A DNA stretch of 64,000 nucleotides, taken from NCBI GenBank assembly GCA_039619475.1, contig CM077116.1, positions 274,970,758 to 275,034,757 on the forward strand. Reading direction: 5' to 3'. Below, piece after piece: positions 53,927-62,670 of the stretch. Position 1 is the first letter of the stretch; every line of letters starts with the position of its first letter. The notes below the pieces were generated by a model, which did no database searches, had not been told where the DNA came from, and worked only from the letters and a program-made list of their open reading frames with translations. A program made the translations under genes and the position numbers. Origin of the DNA: Icerya purchasi (lineage: Eukaryota; Arthropoda; Insecta; Hemiptera; Monophlebidae).

Positions 53927-54284
53927 AGCGTTCGTAGTTATCCAAGCAGCCGCTTTCTCCCCGAAACTATTATCTGATGCTTTAACACGTTCCCAAGCTT
54001 TATTTTCTAATAATCTGTCCGCTTCAGCTCGATTTTTATTATCAGAATACTTGCTATATGCTATATCGTGTGCTTTAGCAGCTTCATCCAGTGGGTTTAT
54101 GTATACCTGTTACACCACGACTTAGTTGACGATCTAACTTTGTACCGGGTCCCAAATAATTATAACCAGGATAATGTAATTGTACTGGAAGGTTGTCTAT
54201 AACTCTATTCAACACAGTTCCCAGACCACGATCACGCTTTATATTCTTTTTTAACACGTTAACTTTTCGTTGCTTTCTCGCCAT
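53927..54284 (-). pseudogene. Phospholipase A2-like domain (parvovirus VP1 type), split by a frameshift
   Basis: ATG 54,284 opens a 66-codon frame with a basic start (MARKQRKVNVLKKNIKRDRG) and the calcium-loop motif HYPGYNYLGPGTKLD. It ends at 54,084-54,086. The rest of the domain is in the neighbouring frame from about 54,100: LDEAAKAHDIAYSKYSD holds the His-Asp catalytic pair, then NRAEADRLL. That frame runs on without a stop into the basic/hydrophobic protein ending at 53,420. One indel near 54,095-54,105 explains the split. PLA2 domains of this Cys-poor kind help parvoviruses cross endosomal membranes; here such a role is inference. Gene context: 5' end of the minus-strand virion module. 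Confidence 0.8.
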
Positions 54285-54414
54285 ATTCAGAAATATTTTT
54301 CTATATATATACTTTTTATCACATGACTCTGCGAGTTTTAACGCTATATATAGGTGTATTTACACTTTTTATCCGGTGTTGATGGTGATTATTAAATCAG
54401 TAAAATAAGCTAAA
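54285..54414. promoter_or_regulatory. Divergent promoter between the two Polinton gene sets
   Basis: 130 bases separate ATG 54,284 (minus) and ATG 54,415 (plus). Two TATA-like strings, CTATATATATAC (~54,300) and GCTATATATAGG (~54,342), lie in opposite halves and could serve the two directions. Confidence 0.5.
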
Positions 54415-55137
54415 ATGAAAATTGAAAAGCAATCAACTATATTACCTATAAGTAACGTGCTAACACTAGTAGAAGGTAGTGATACGTCAGAACGATATAA
54501 ACATGGCTCGTTGTTCCCAAATAATATAAGATGTTTAATTATTGGTCCGAGCGGATGTGGAAAAACAAATTCGTTATTTACGTTATTAACACATTCGAAT
54601 GGGTTGCGATACGAAAATGTCTACATATATAGTACTTCTTTATATCAACCGAAATATAAATTGTTAGATACGATATACAAGTCTACGCCTGAAATTGGTT
54701 ATCAAACATTTGACAAGGAGGATGATGTAATAAAGCCTGATGCGATTAATCGGAATTCTATATTTATATTTGACGATGTACCTGCAAATACTTCTCACCC
54801 TGTTCTACAACAGTATTTTTCGATGGGGCGGCATAAAAATGTGGATTGTTTTTACTTGTGCCAAACATATGTAAAGATCCCTAAACATATTATACGTGAT
54901 AACGCTAATTTCATACTTGTCTTTGCGCAAGATGATATAAATATACGTCATATATACGATGAACACGTTAATGGTGCTTGTTCGATTAAGACTTTTAAGA
55001 AGCTTTGTAATGTATGCTGGAAGAATAAGCACGGATTTCTAGTGATTGATAAAGAGTGCGAAGTATATAAAGGGCGGTTTCGTCGTGGTTTCGATGAGTT
55101 TATAGTGATTGAAGACATAAAAGATGGCTATGAATAG
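54415..55137 (+). CDS. Polinton genome-packaging ATPase (FtsK/HerA type)
   Basis: Intact 240-aa ATPase expected to pump element DNA into capsids. Walker A is LIIGPSGCGKTNSLF (about residues 42-54). Walker B is SIFIFDDVP (about 115-123), followed by HPVLQQYFSMGRHKNVDCFY and the sensor-type LCQTYVKIPKHIIRDNANF. Length and order are as in A32-like/Maverick ATPases. It overlaps the next ORF by 14 bases, suggesting one transcript for the rightward set. Confidence 0.93.
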   Translation: MKIEKQSTILPISNVLTLVEGSDTSERYKHGSLFPNNIRCLIIGPSGCGKTNSLFTLLTHSNGLRYENVYIYSTSLYQPKYKLLDTIYKSTPEIGYQTFDKEDDVIKPDAINRNSIFIFDDVPANTSHPVLQQYFSMGRHKNVDCFYLCQTYVKIPKHIIRDNANFILVFAQDDINIRHIYDEHVNGACSIKTFKKLCNVCWKNKHGFLVIDKECEVYKGRFRRGFDEFIVIEDIKDGYE

Positions 55138-56071
55138 CGTTAAAAGAAATATAGAAGATGAATTACAACTTAAAACTGAATTGGAAAAGATACGTACTGA
55201 TATAATGAATAAATATAATGCGTTAAAGTATGCGACTAAATCTATTACAAATACTTCAGCTGCAATGCTAGAACCTATTACGAAACCATTGTCTGAGATT
55301 CGAGAAGCAATACAAAAACCAAAAGGAATGAAAAAGTCTGATGTTACAATAATTAATTCTCCAGTTGCAAAACGAAAACTAGTACATGGTACTCCCAGGA
55401 AAGATTTCGATGAAGAATTGGAAAAAGACACGTTTAATCTAAGTGAAATAGGCCCCTTTCGTATTGATGGAGATGAAGTTGAACCTAGAGATCAAATTTA
55501 CGGAATAAAGTATAATCCTATTCTCGATGAGTATATGCTGGGTACAACAACAATTTCATGGAATAAAGATCGCGGAGAAATATATTTAGGAAAAGGAAAC
55601 AATCGCATGAAATTTCCTTTCACGGAGGGTGTACTGCATTTACTATTGGAGACTAAAGTAGATAAAAACAACTATGATGACGATGATTTGGAGATATATA
55701 AACAATTATTGCAATTTACTGGAGCTCATTTGCGTGGTAATGGTATGATGAAAGGTCTTGACAATGTGAAATATAAGAATATAATTCGCCCGTTGTTTCG
55801 AACTGCAGAGCACAGTGGAAAAGGTTATAACGAAAATTTATCGAGTACGACGCATAAGAAAAAGAAGCAGAATCGTATATATAATGATGTCAACGCTGGG
55901 ATAAGTCTTAAAAGACCGCGATTCGAGTATTGGAACGATCCTAATGAATTAGTTGAACGATTACAACTGTTACACGCGTCTAAACAAAGTGGTAATACAG
56001 GTGTAGATAATGAAATTTTAGCGATCGAGGAAGAGTTGGCTGAAGAAGGATATATTAAGTTACCTTATTGA
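55124..56071 (+). CDS. Conserved Polinton protein of unknown function (315 aa)
   Basis: Starts inside the last codons of the ATPase gene. The N terminus is coiled-coil-like (VKRNIEDELQLKTELEKIRT). A middle domain contains DQIYGIKYNPILDEYMLGTT and DDDDLEIYKQLLQFTGAHLR. The C terminus has FEYWNDPNELVERLQLLHAS followed by NEILAIEEELAEEGYI. The YWxDPNELVxRL signature is one I associate with a protein found beside ATPase/integrase in insect Mavericks, but its function is not known to me. It is intact and may be virion-associated because it is always near structural genes (inference). Confidence 0.7.
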   Translation: MAMNSVKRNIEDELQLKTELEKIRTDIMNKYNALKYATKSITNTSAAMLEPITKPLSEIREAIQKPKGMKKSDVTIINSPVAKRKLVHGTPRKDFDEELEKDTFNLSEIGPFRIDGDEVEPRDQIYGIKYNPILDEYMLGTTTISWNKDRGEIYLGKGNNRMKFPFTEGVLHLLLETKVDKNNYDDDDLEIYKQLLQFTGAHLRGNGMMKGLDNVKYKNIIRPLFRTAEHSGKGYNENLSSTTHKKKKQNRIYNDVNAGISLKRPRFEYWNDPNELVERLQLLHASKQSGNTGVDNEILAIEEELAEEGYIKLPY

Positions 56072-56092
56072 TTATTAGTATTAGAAAAAAAT

Positions 56093-57076
56093 ATGCCTAC
56101 GAAAAAATCATCTACATCAAAATCCTTACAACGTGGTATAGCTGACGAACTTCATAAACCTGCGCGAAAACGATATCCTACGCGATGTGTGCAACTTTTA
56201 GGCATAAACGATTTATGGCAAGCTGATTTGATTGATATGGCTCAATATGCAATATTTAATCGAGGACATAAATTTATATTAACCGTAATAAATGCATTTT
56301 CTAAATATGCGTGGACCATTCCCGTAAAGAAAAAGAGTGGGTCGATAATTGCTAAAGCGTTAGAAAAAATTTTAGCTGAAAGAGGTGTTGAAGCCCCTAA
56401 TCATTTGCAAACAGATCAGGGTACAGAATTTTATAATCCACAAGTACGAGCTATTTTAAATCGTAATAATATTAATTTGTATAGCACCCATTCACCGCTT
56501 AAAGCGAGTATTGTAGAACGTTTTAATCGTACAATAAAGAATTGGATATGGAAAGAATTTACTGTTAATCGTAATAAACGTTGGTTACAAGTTTTACCTG
56601 AACTTACCCGAAAATACAATCTGAAAATACATCGCACGATCAAATTTGCACCTGCCAATGTAAATAAGAACGTTGAAAGACAAGTTGCAGAAAATATTGC
56701 AAGAGAATGTAGTAAAGCTGTTGATCGATTCTCTCTCCCGAGCAAATCAAAAATTTTTAAAGTTGGTGACGTAGTACGTATAAGTAAAGTTAAAACGTTA
56801 TTGGAGAAAGGTTATACCCCTAACTGGACCGGAGAATTATTTACTATAAATACAGTGAATTCTACTTTCCCCACGACGTATACGTTAAAAGATAGGGGTG
56901 GTAAACCGTTAGTTGGTACTTTTTATGCGGAAGAATTACAAAAAACATCTTACCCCGACGTGTATTTAATTGAACGTGTTATTAGACGTCAGGGCGGAAA
57001 ATCGTTAGTTAAGTGGTTAGGATTCCCGAGTTCGGAAAATTCCTGGATCGATAATAGCGTTTTAGTAAATATTTAG
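56093..57076 (+). CDS. int: Polinton retroviral-type (DDE) integrase with C-terminal chromodomain
   Basis: Inserts the element and makes the 6-bp target duplication. The catalytic core shows all three acids: WQADLIDMAQYA (D), HLQTDQGTEFYN (D) and SIVERFNRTIKNWIWKEF (E). After the core come an SH3-like strand set (FKVGDVVRISK, NWTGELFTI, TYTLKDRGGKPLVGTFYAEE) and a chromodomain-like end (YLIERVIRRQGGKSLVKWLG, then SENSWIDN) that may direct insertion to histone-marked chromatin. A Cys/His N-terminal zinc domain is not apparent. 327 aa, uninterrupted; the start ATG is 21 bases after the previous stop. Confidence 0.93.
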   Translation: MPTKKSSTSKSLQRGIADELHKPARKRYPTRCVQLLGINDLWQADLIDMAQYAIFNRGHKFILTVINAFSKYAWTIPVKKKSGSIIAKALEKILAERGVEAPNHLQTDQGTEFYNPQVRAILNRNNINLYSTHSPLKASIVERFNRTIKNWIWKEFTVNRNKRWLQVLPELTRKYNLKIHRTIKFAPANVNKNVERQVAENIARECSKAVDRFSLPSKSKIFKVGDVVRISKVKTLLEKGYTPNWTGELFTINTVNSTFPTTYTLKDRGGKPLVGTFYAEELQKTSYPDVYLIERVIRRQGGKSLVKWLGFPSSENSWIDNSVLVNI

Positions 57077-57078
57077 TC

Positions 57079-57873
57079 ATGCCACTTCATAAGAGCGGAA
57101 AATATATGCCCGATGGTGCATCTTCAGAAAGTGTAAGTATTGTTTTAGATTCGAACGGAAATTATAATTTTAAAGGAAAACGGTTATTAAACGTTAGTAT
57201 GTTACAACGAGAGCCATCAGAGTCTGAGGTTGTATCTTACAAACAGATGAAAACTCTCACAGCTGCGGAAATACGTGATGTACATGAAAAAGTAGAGCAG
57301 TTGAATTCGCTTGTTACGGAGAAAAATGCTGCATTACACGCTCAAGTTATGTTTTTGCATAAAGATTTAGATAAAAAAATTAGCGATAGTATTATGAAAA
57401 TCGAGATTCATAAGGGTAATATTGATATGTTGAGTGAAGACGCTGGAAAATTTAAAGATGATACGAAATTTAAGTTTTCAACCTACGAAGATCAAATTAA
57501 AAATCTAACGGATAAACTAAATACGGTTTCAAAGTATCTTTCAGCATTACCTACACGCGTTTCAAAACATGAAAATGATGTGAAAGCCACAATTGAAATA
57601 TTGGGAGGTTTAATAAACGAGTTAAGTGCAAAAGTGAGCGTATTGACAGAAAAGCAGATTACTAAGGAAATAATTGATAAACAACGTGAAGAAATAGAAA
57701 AACATTTTAAGGAGGTGATTGCAAAAGTTCGTGGTGAAATTAGAAAAGTAAAAGTACAACGTGGTGTAGATACGGTTCCAGTAGCTGCAAAAACTGATAA
57801 TATGCCTGAACGGTTACACGATATTGATTCGAGTAATCAACAGAATGATCAAGAGGCATCAATACAAGCTTGA
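57079..57873 (+). CDS. Polinton coiled-coil, fibre-like protein
   Basis: 264 aa starting 3 bases after the integrase stop. The N terminus has NYNFKGKRLLNVSMLQREPS then EVVSYKQMK, resembling the 'new position - aVnkkY' repeats of viral and phage fibre or attachment proteins. Long heptad-like helices follow (VHEKVEQLNSLVTEKNAAL; FKFSTYEDQIKNLTDKLNTV; GLINELSAKVSVLTEKQ) with few Pro or Gly. A trimeric stalk protein is plausible (inference). No Cys, no membrane segment. It is the last gene before the right TIR. Confidence 0.65.
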   Translation: MPLHKSGKYMPDGASSESVSIVLDSNGNYNFKGKRLLNVSMLQREPSESEVVSYKQMKTLTAAEIRDVHEKVEQLNSLVTEKNAALHAQVMFLHKDLDKKISDSIMKIEIHKGNIDMLSEDAGKFKDDTKFKFSTYEDQIKNLTDKLNTVSKYLSALPTRVSKHENDVKATIEILGGLINELSAKVSVLTEKQITKEIIDKQREEIEKHFKEVIAKVRGEIRKVKVQRGVDTVPVAAKTDNMPERLHDIDSSNQQNDQEASIQA

Positions 57874-58026
57874 ATTGGGAATATATTATCAACGATAGTA
57901 AAATTAAAAATATATATTAAATTGACTTTTTGTTTATGAAATAATAAATGTATATATGTGATATAATTTGTATGAAATAATGTAAATATATACACGAATA
58001 AGAAAAATACGTCTTTATTTATTTAT
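57874..58026. other. Short AT-rich gap before the right TIR
   Basis: AATAAATG at ~57,943 is a possible polyadenylation signal for the rightward gene set. Nothing coding. Confidence 0.4.
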
Positions 58027-58935
58027 TTTAAAAAAATACTATAACGCGGTGGTGTTTGCATGCAAGAATATGATTGGAGCATTTTTCGTCGCGGGTGCGT
58101 CTATACTTGTAAAAATATGAAAGATCGTTAAAAAAAATATATATGTATCGTATGTATAATTTTATATTACATATACTTTGAAATAAATTAAAATTTAGAC
58201 TTTGAAATATATTAAAGAAATAATCGCGGTATCGGGAACGGAGCACGTGTGTGTGGGTGTGTGTTTGTGTGTGTGTGTGTGTGTGGGTGTGATATCGCGG
58301 CGGAAATCGGGGTATGCGTGGGATCAGCGCGTGCGCTTTCGCGACGGCGACCAGAGCGTGCGCGGGTACGAAATATGCGTGTGAGAGGTGTGAACTGGAG
58401 TTATATGTTGGATTTACGCTTTAAATAATATATTGGGGTTAAATTTTGGAATTTTCTTACTTAGGCCTCGGAATTTTGAAAAAAAAATTGTGGTAAAGCA
58501 GTGGGAGGGTGGGGCGAGCGGAGACTGGGGTTACTTTCAGACATTAATTAATATACTTATGTTAATTAATAATCGGTTCGGTTTATCGGGAACGAGCGGG
58601 ACGCGTACGGGGGAATTTTGGAGAAATTTGGGGAACTTGGGGGAACTTTCAGCACCTGGACACTAATTGGGGTTACTTGCGCCCCAGAATAACACTTTGG
58701 ATAGTTTATTGACCTCGGGACACTGTTTGGACGTACGGTTTATCGGAAACGAGCGGGAACCGTCCGGGGGAAACTCTGGGGAATCGGGGGAAACTTGGGT
58801 GAATTTTGACCACCTGGACATGAATTGGGGTGAATTTCGTGTTCGGATTACCGGTCTGGGGTGAATTTTCGCCTCCGGGACAGGAATTGGGGTTCGGATT
58901 AGCGGACCTCCCAGTCCCCGCTTTTATTGACTACT
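58027..58935 (-). repeat. Polinton right terminal inverted repeat
   Basis: Inverse of the left TIR, about 20 bp longer because the GT/CA microsatellite (58,248-58,290) is expanded. The last bases, read outward-in, are AGTAGTCAATAAAAG. Confidence 0.9.
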
Positions 58936-58941
58936 AATATG
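58936..58941. repeat. Polinton target-site duplication, right copy (AATATG)
   Basis: Identical to 42,170-42,175. Confidence 0.9.
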
Positions 58942-59381
58942 TTTGTTTCTTTTTTCGTATAACTAATGGGACAACTATTTAATGAAGATTCGCGTGACGG
59001 GGAATGAGCTAAAATATCATAACAGATCACTTTTGAGAAATTATTTACGGAATCATTACGAAATGCCGCGATGCGATAAATAAAATTTAAAATTACGTGA
59101 CCGTCTATTACAAGCGGTGATATATTATAGTAGGAATGCAAAAAAAAAATATTATTATCATACACACCGATTCAATATAGAAATATGCCCCCCCCCCTGA
59201 AGATTATGATGTGGGAAAGTAACGAAATTTATGATTTAAATAATATAGAAGCAACAAACTCGATTAATATTATATACATATATGGCAATAATGTGAAATT
59301 AAATTGAGGGTAAAAACTTATCTGTCTTCTGCTCAGTAGTCGGCTCCGGGGTTCTTGTTCCTCGATGAAACGCTGACGTCG
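58942..59381. other. Non-coding, possibly the leader of an LTR retroelement (minus strand)
   Basis: No ORF of note. A poly-C tract lies at 59,188-59,197. If the primer-binding-like site at 59,382 is real, this is untranslated leader read leftward, but no gag/pol is present. Confidence 0.3.
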
Positions 59382-59945
59382 AAGTCCCTGTTCGCCGCGC
59401 CAATATTGCGAACCCACCTTTTCTTGATGCGCTACTGATTAAGGGAAAACGTGACGGAAAAGTTATGTAAAGACAAAAAAAAAAAAAAAACGAGAAAAAG
59501 ATGAAGAAAACAAAAAAATAGACAAAACGACCAAAAAAAAAAAACTACAAATATACCGCGGGTAACTTGCGTCTTCTAAACGTCGGTCGGTGAGCATTGG
59601 GTTTTTTATTTTAGACGGATATACATATATTCGAAAAGGAAGAGATGAATTAAAATACATTGTTTAAAGGGCACGAAGAAGAACGCGATCACAACTTGCT
59701 TTTATTTCGGACGAACATACTACGCTCGATCTCTAACTCGCTTAACAGTTGCAGATAACAATGCGTTCTTATCGTATCCAATCTACCTGAGCGGTCTTTT
59801 ATCCCTTATCACTGCTCGATATAGTACAACACAGTTCGATATAACGGTACGTGTTGTAGTCTGCGCGCACACGCGTATGCCACCAGCCCTTACATAAAGA
59901 CACTGACGAGAGCCGATAATCGACGACGTTTTCGAAAAACATAAT
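59382..59945 (-). mobile_element. Possible LTR with primer-binding site (remnant)
   Basis: On the minus strand TGGCGCGGCGAACAGGGAC (59,382-59,400) differs by one extra base and one change from the usual tRNA-Lys3 primer-binding sequence. On its 5' side (to the right) the sequence up to about 59,945 has LTR-like traits: a GGGATAAAAGACC TATA-like string (~59,800) and GAAATAAAAGC (~59,703) as polyadenylation signal. I cannot fix the TG/CA borders, and there is no second LTR in the window. Confidence 0.35.
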
Positions 59946-60489
59946 AATACTAAAAACAGAAATAATCATTTGTTATTTTATCGTCGAAAGATCGCGCAAC
60001 CAACCCTGATTCGTATCACTGTGAATTTATGGATGTAATGATGTAATAAAATTTATTATCAAACTAATAAAGAACGCATATTATTTTTACTGGCGCCAAA
60101 AATTAGTAAAATATTACCTAGGGACTATAGTTACATTTACCGTATTATTTAATTTAAAATTTTACGTTTAATTGATACTTACCATGATAATCATTTTACT
60201 TAAATCTTTTATATTTAGTTTTTCCATGGTACACGTTTTATTAAATTTTTTTTGAAAGTTGAATGGAATTATTTTAACTTTTTTTTTCTCTACTCTATTA
60301 CAAAAACCATTACAGGTCGGTTAGCACACACTGACAAAGAGGCAAACAAATTTCTCGACTTTGAAAAATATACATTAAAATTAAAGAGAAATTAATAAAT
60401 AATCCCGAAATATAAGTTTTAATAATTGCTACGGAAATATTATTTACACTTAAGTCTTAAAACCTTGTCAACTAATTAGGTTTGCCATT
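59946..60489. other. Non-coding AT-rich spacer
   Basis: Nothing recognisable. Confidence 0.4.
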
Positions 60490-60497
60490 ATGGAGTG

Positions 60498-60876
60498 CAG
60501 GGCCGTATCTACTCCAAAATTGGGGGAGGACGCAAATATTTGTACTAATACACATATATATATATATATACATATATATATGCGTGTGAATGTGTGTGTA
60601 CGTTTTATCATGAAATATATTTATTTATAAATGATACACTAAAGCCTTGTAGTCAGTTATTGTATATGCAATATTCAAACACTGCAATAAAAACAAATAA
60701 AGATAGTCGTTTCCATAGAATTCATAAAAAGTTTAGTTTTGTTTTCTTTTGTCAAAAATTGAAAAGAAATAAATTTATTCTGAATTTCGGTCCATTTAAT
60801 TCAAACAATTATTATTTCGCAGACATTTCGGTGCGGTTTAAACCCAGAACGCCCCCCCCCCCCCGATACAGCCCTG
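60498..60876. mobile_element. hAT-type MITE with 8-bp target duplication (7/8 match)
   Basis: 379 bp. Flanks are ATGGAGTG (60,490-60,497) and ATGGAGGG (60,877-60,884). Ends read CAGGGCCGTATCTACTCC and, from the right, CAGGGCTGTATCGGGG. A poly-C block lies inside the right end, as in the MITEs at 29,005 and 63,549. Confidence 0.75.
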
Positions 60877-60957
60877 ATGGAGGGTACCTAAAGTGTGTTG
60901 TAGTTATTACAGAGCCCTGGTTTAGATATTTGTGAAGGCAACAAGTTAATTGTGTCA

Positions 60958-62670
60958 TTAACCCCTTAACGCCCAAGCTATTTTAAAATGAGAATGAAGT
61001 TTTATTAATTTACTGTAATTAACAGTTGAGATAATAGGTGATCTATAAATAGATCGCTGGGCGCTACTGGTAATAAAAAAGCAAATAACTTTCCTCTGAA
61101 TTTATGTTTAAAAATTAGCGAATTTAGTAAAAAAAAAATGAAATTTTTGTAAAATTAAAAACAACTAAAGAGAATTCAAAGAAAAAATATTATTTTACTG
61201 ATCTAAACTTACATAGTTACATTTTTATAGAGAAAATTTGCAATAATTAAGTGTGATATAACGGAAAACATTTCATACAAAGCGTTATATTGCATTTTGT
61301 ACAAAACGTAAGACCTCACATTTCTGAAATTGTTATCTTTTTTGGTTTTGTCTTTTACCTATAACATGGTCTTTTCTATCCAAACGCACAGGGTCTATCA
61401 CTTTTGATCTAGATGACTTCATCGGAGGTCTTCTAATGCTTTTTGTAGAATGTGTTCCTCGTTTGAGGTACGCAACAGCAATATATCTTCGGATGTCTTT
61501 TATACTTTTCTTTTCGCAATTTGTTAAATTGAACAGAATATAAGTATTTACGACAGCCATATCAATAACTCTTGTAAAGATTGGCCAGTACCATTTTTTT
61601 CCACGGACTTGATTCACTGGGTAGTAGCCGGAGAAAATCAAAAAACCAATACAACTCTTCAAATCATCAACTGTAACTGAAAATTCTGACTTGTTTTTAC
61701 ACTCTTTTACATATCTTTCTGTTTCATTTCTTATGAATTCGTAAAATTCGGGAGTTTGAAATTTTTCGAAAATTTCAAGTGGATTCATATTTCCTAAAAT
61801 ACTTAAAATGCTTTCAAGATTTTCACCGGACAAATTACCTTCTTCGTTAAAAGTATAAATAGGGTTATTTTTTGACAAATTTGCTTTCGGCTCTTTTTTT
61901 GATTTTTTCGTGCATTTTTTTTGATAAATTCGAATCAACTCGTTTTTTATTTTCATTATTGGGCTAGATGGCTGCTGCTCTGTAATATTAGGGTCAAAAT
62001 CATTTACGTTATTCGATTCATATTGTTCCTTTTCTTCTATTTCTTCCACCGGTAAAAATATTTCTACTTCACCTGACAGATCTTTCACTGATGGGGTAGT
62101 CATTTCATCATCATTAAAACACTCTTCGTCAGTTAATTCATTCACATCAGGCGGTATGGCAATTATATCTGATTCAATTTCCTTAGAAAACATATATTCT
62201 AATGCTTCTTCGACGGTGTGAAACACTTTACGCTGAGACATTCTGGAAGAAATGAAAAGGAAAAAAAGCGATATTAGTTACCACTAACGCCCAGCGATCT
62301 ATTTATAGACCAGCATGTTTAAACTTAAATTTCAATAATAAAAACAGTTCTTTTTTAATCTAAATAACGCAGAATAATTAAAGAGGTATTGAAAATGTAG
62401 AACACGTAAAAAAAATTTAACTCACTTTTAAATTTTTTTCTGTTGGACACAAAATCGAACACTGCATTATGACGCTTCGAAATGGCAAACTTCAGACCTT
62501 AACTACTGGACTGATGTGGAAAAGAATGTTTCAAAATTCGTTTGGGGGTGCGACTACACGTGTAAGGAAACCAAACAATGACAGTAAGAAGTGATAAAGG
62601 ATTTCGTTTTCAGTGGGCGTTCAGAAAAGTAGGTGATCTATAAATAGATCACTGGGCGGTTACGGGTTAA
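60958..62670 (-). mobile_element. piggyBac-type element with TTAA ends and an internal transposase deletion
   Basis: TTAA at 60,958-60,961 and 62,667-62,670. Ends read CCCCTTAACGCCCA and, from the right, CCCGTAACCGCCCA. A subterminal motif AGGTGATCTATAAATAGATC followed by CTGGGCG is present near both ends (61,036 and 62,631), with a third copy inverted at about 62,290 just upstream of the ORF. The single ORF lacks the catalytic middle, so it could move only with help from another transposase. Confidence 0.85.
61333..62241 (-). CDS. piggyBac-derived protein joining N- and C-terminal transposase parts (302 aa)
   Basis: ATG 62,241 (MSQRKVFHTVEEALEY) opens an acidic N-terminal region, then the start of the transposase fold (NPLEIFEKFQTPEFYEFIRN, VTVDDLKSCIGFLIFSGYYP). 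Directly after GYYPVNQVRGK the sequence jumps to the region beyond the last catalytic Asp (YWPIFTRVIDMAVVNTYIL, then a basic tail). The dimerisation/DNA-binding and catalytic DDD segments between are missing, and no Cys-rich ending is seen. The join keeps the frame open. It may be just an internally deleted copy. Alternatively a small DNA-binding derivative is retained; I cannot tell which. Confidence 0.75.
   Translation of the reverse strand: MSQRKVFHTVEEALEYMFSKEIESDIIAIPPDVNELTDEECFNDDEMTTPSVKDLSGEVEIFLPVEEIEEKEQYESNNVNDFDPNITEQQPSSPIMKIKNELIRIYQKKCTKKSKKEPKANLSKNNPIYTFNEEGNLSGENLESILSILGNMNPLEIFEKFQTPEFYEFIRNETERYVKECKNKSEFSVTVDDLKSCIGFLIFSGYYPVNQVRGKKWYWPIFTRVIDMAVVNTYILFNLTNCEKKSIKDIRRYIAVAYLKRGTHSTKSIRRPPMKSSRSKVIDPVRLDRKDHVIGKRQNQKR

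Larger units (their letters stand above)
42176..58935. mobile_element. Full-length Polinton (Maverick) element
   Basis: Self-synthesising DNA transposon with virus-like genes. It starts AGTAGTCAATAAAAGCGGGG at 42,176 and ends with the inverse at 58,935, with AATATG immediately outside both ends (42,170-42,175 and 58,936-58,941): the 6-bp target duplication made by its integrase. About 0.9-kb TIRs enclose PolB, integrase, packaging ATPase, cysteine protease, major and minor capsid candidates, a PLA2-like domain and several accessory ORFs. Damage: one stop and a large C-terminal loss in PolB, and three apparent frameshifts in structural genes. Integrase, ATPase and major capsid ORFs are intact. 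Confidence 0.95.

Noticed and set aside
53514..54408. Plus-strand ORFs opposite the protease/PLA2 region
   Set aside because: They are antisense shadows of the minus-strand virion genes; the minus-strand translations carry the recognisable motifs.
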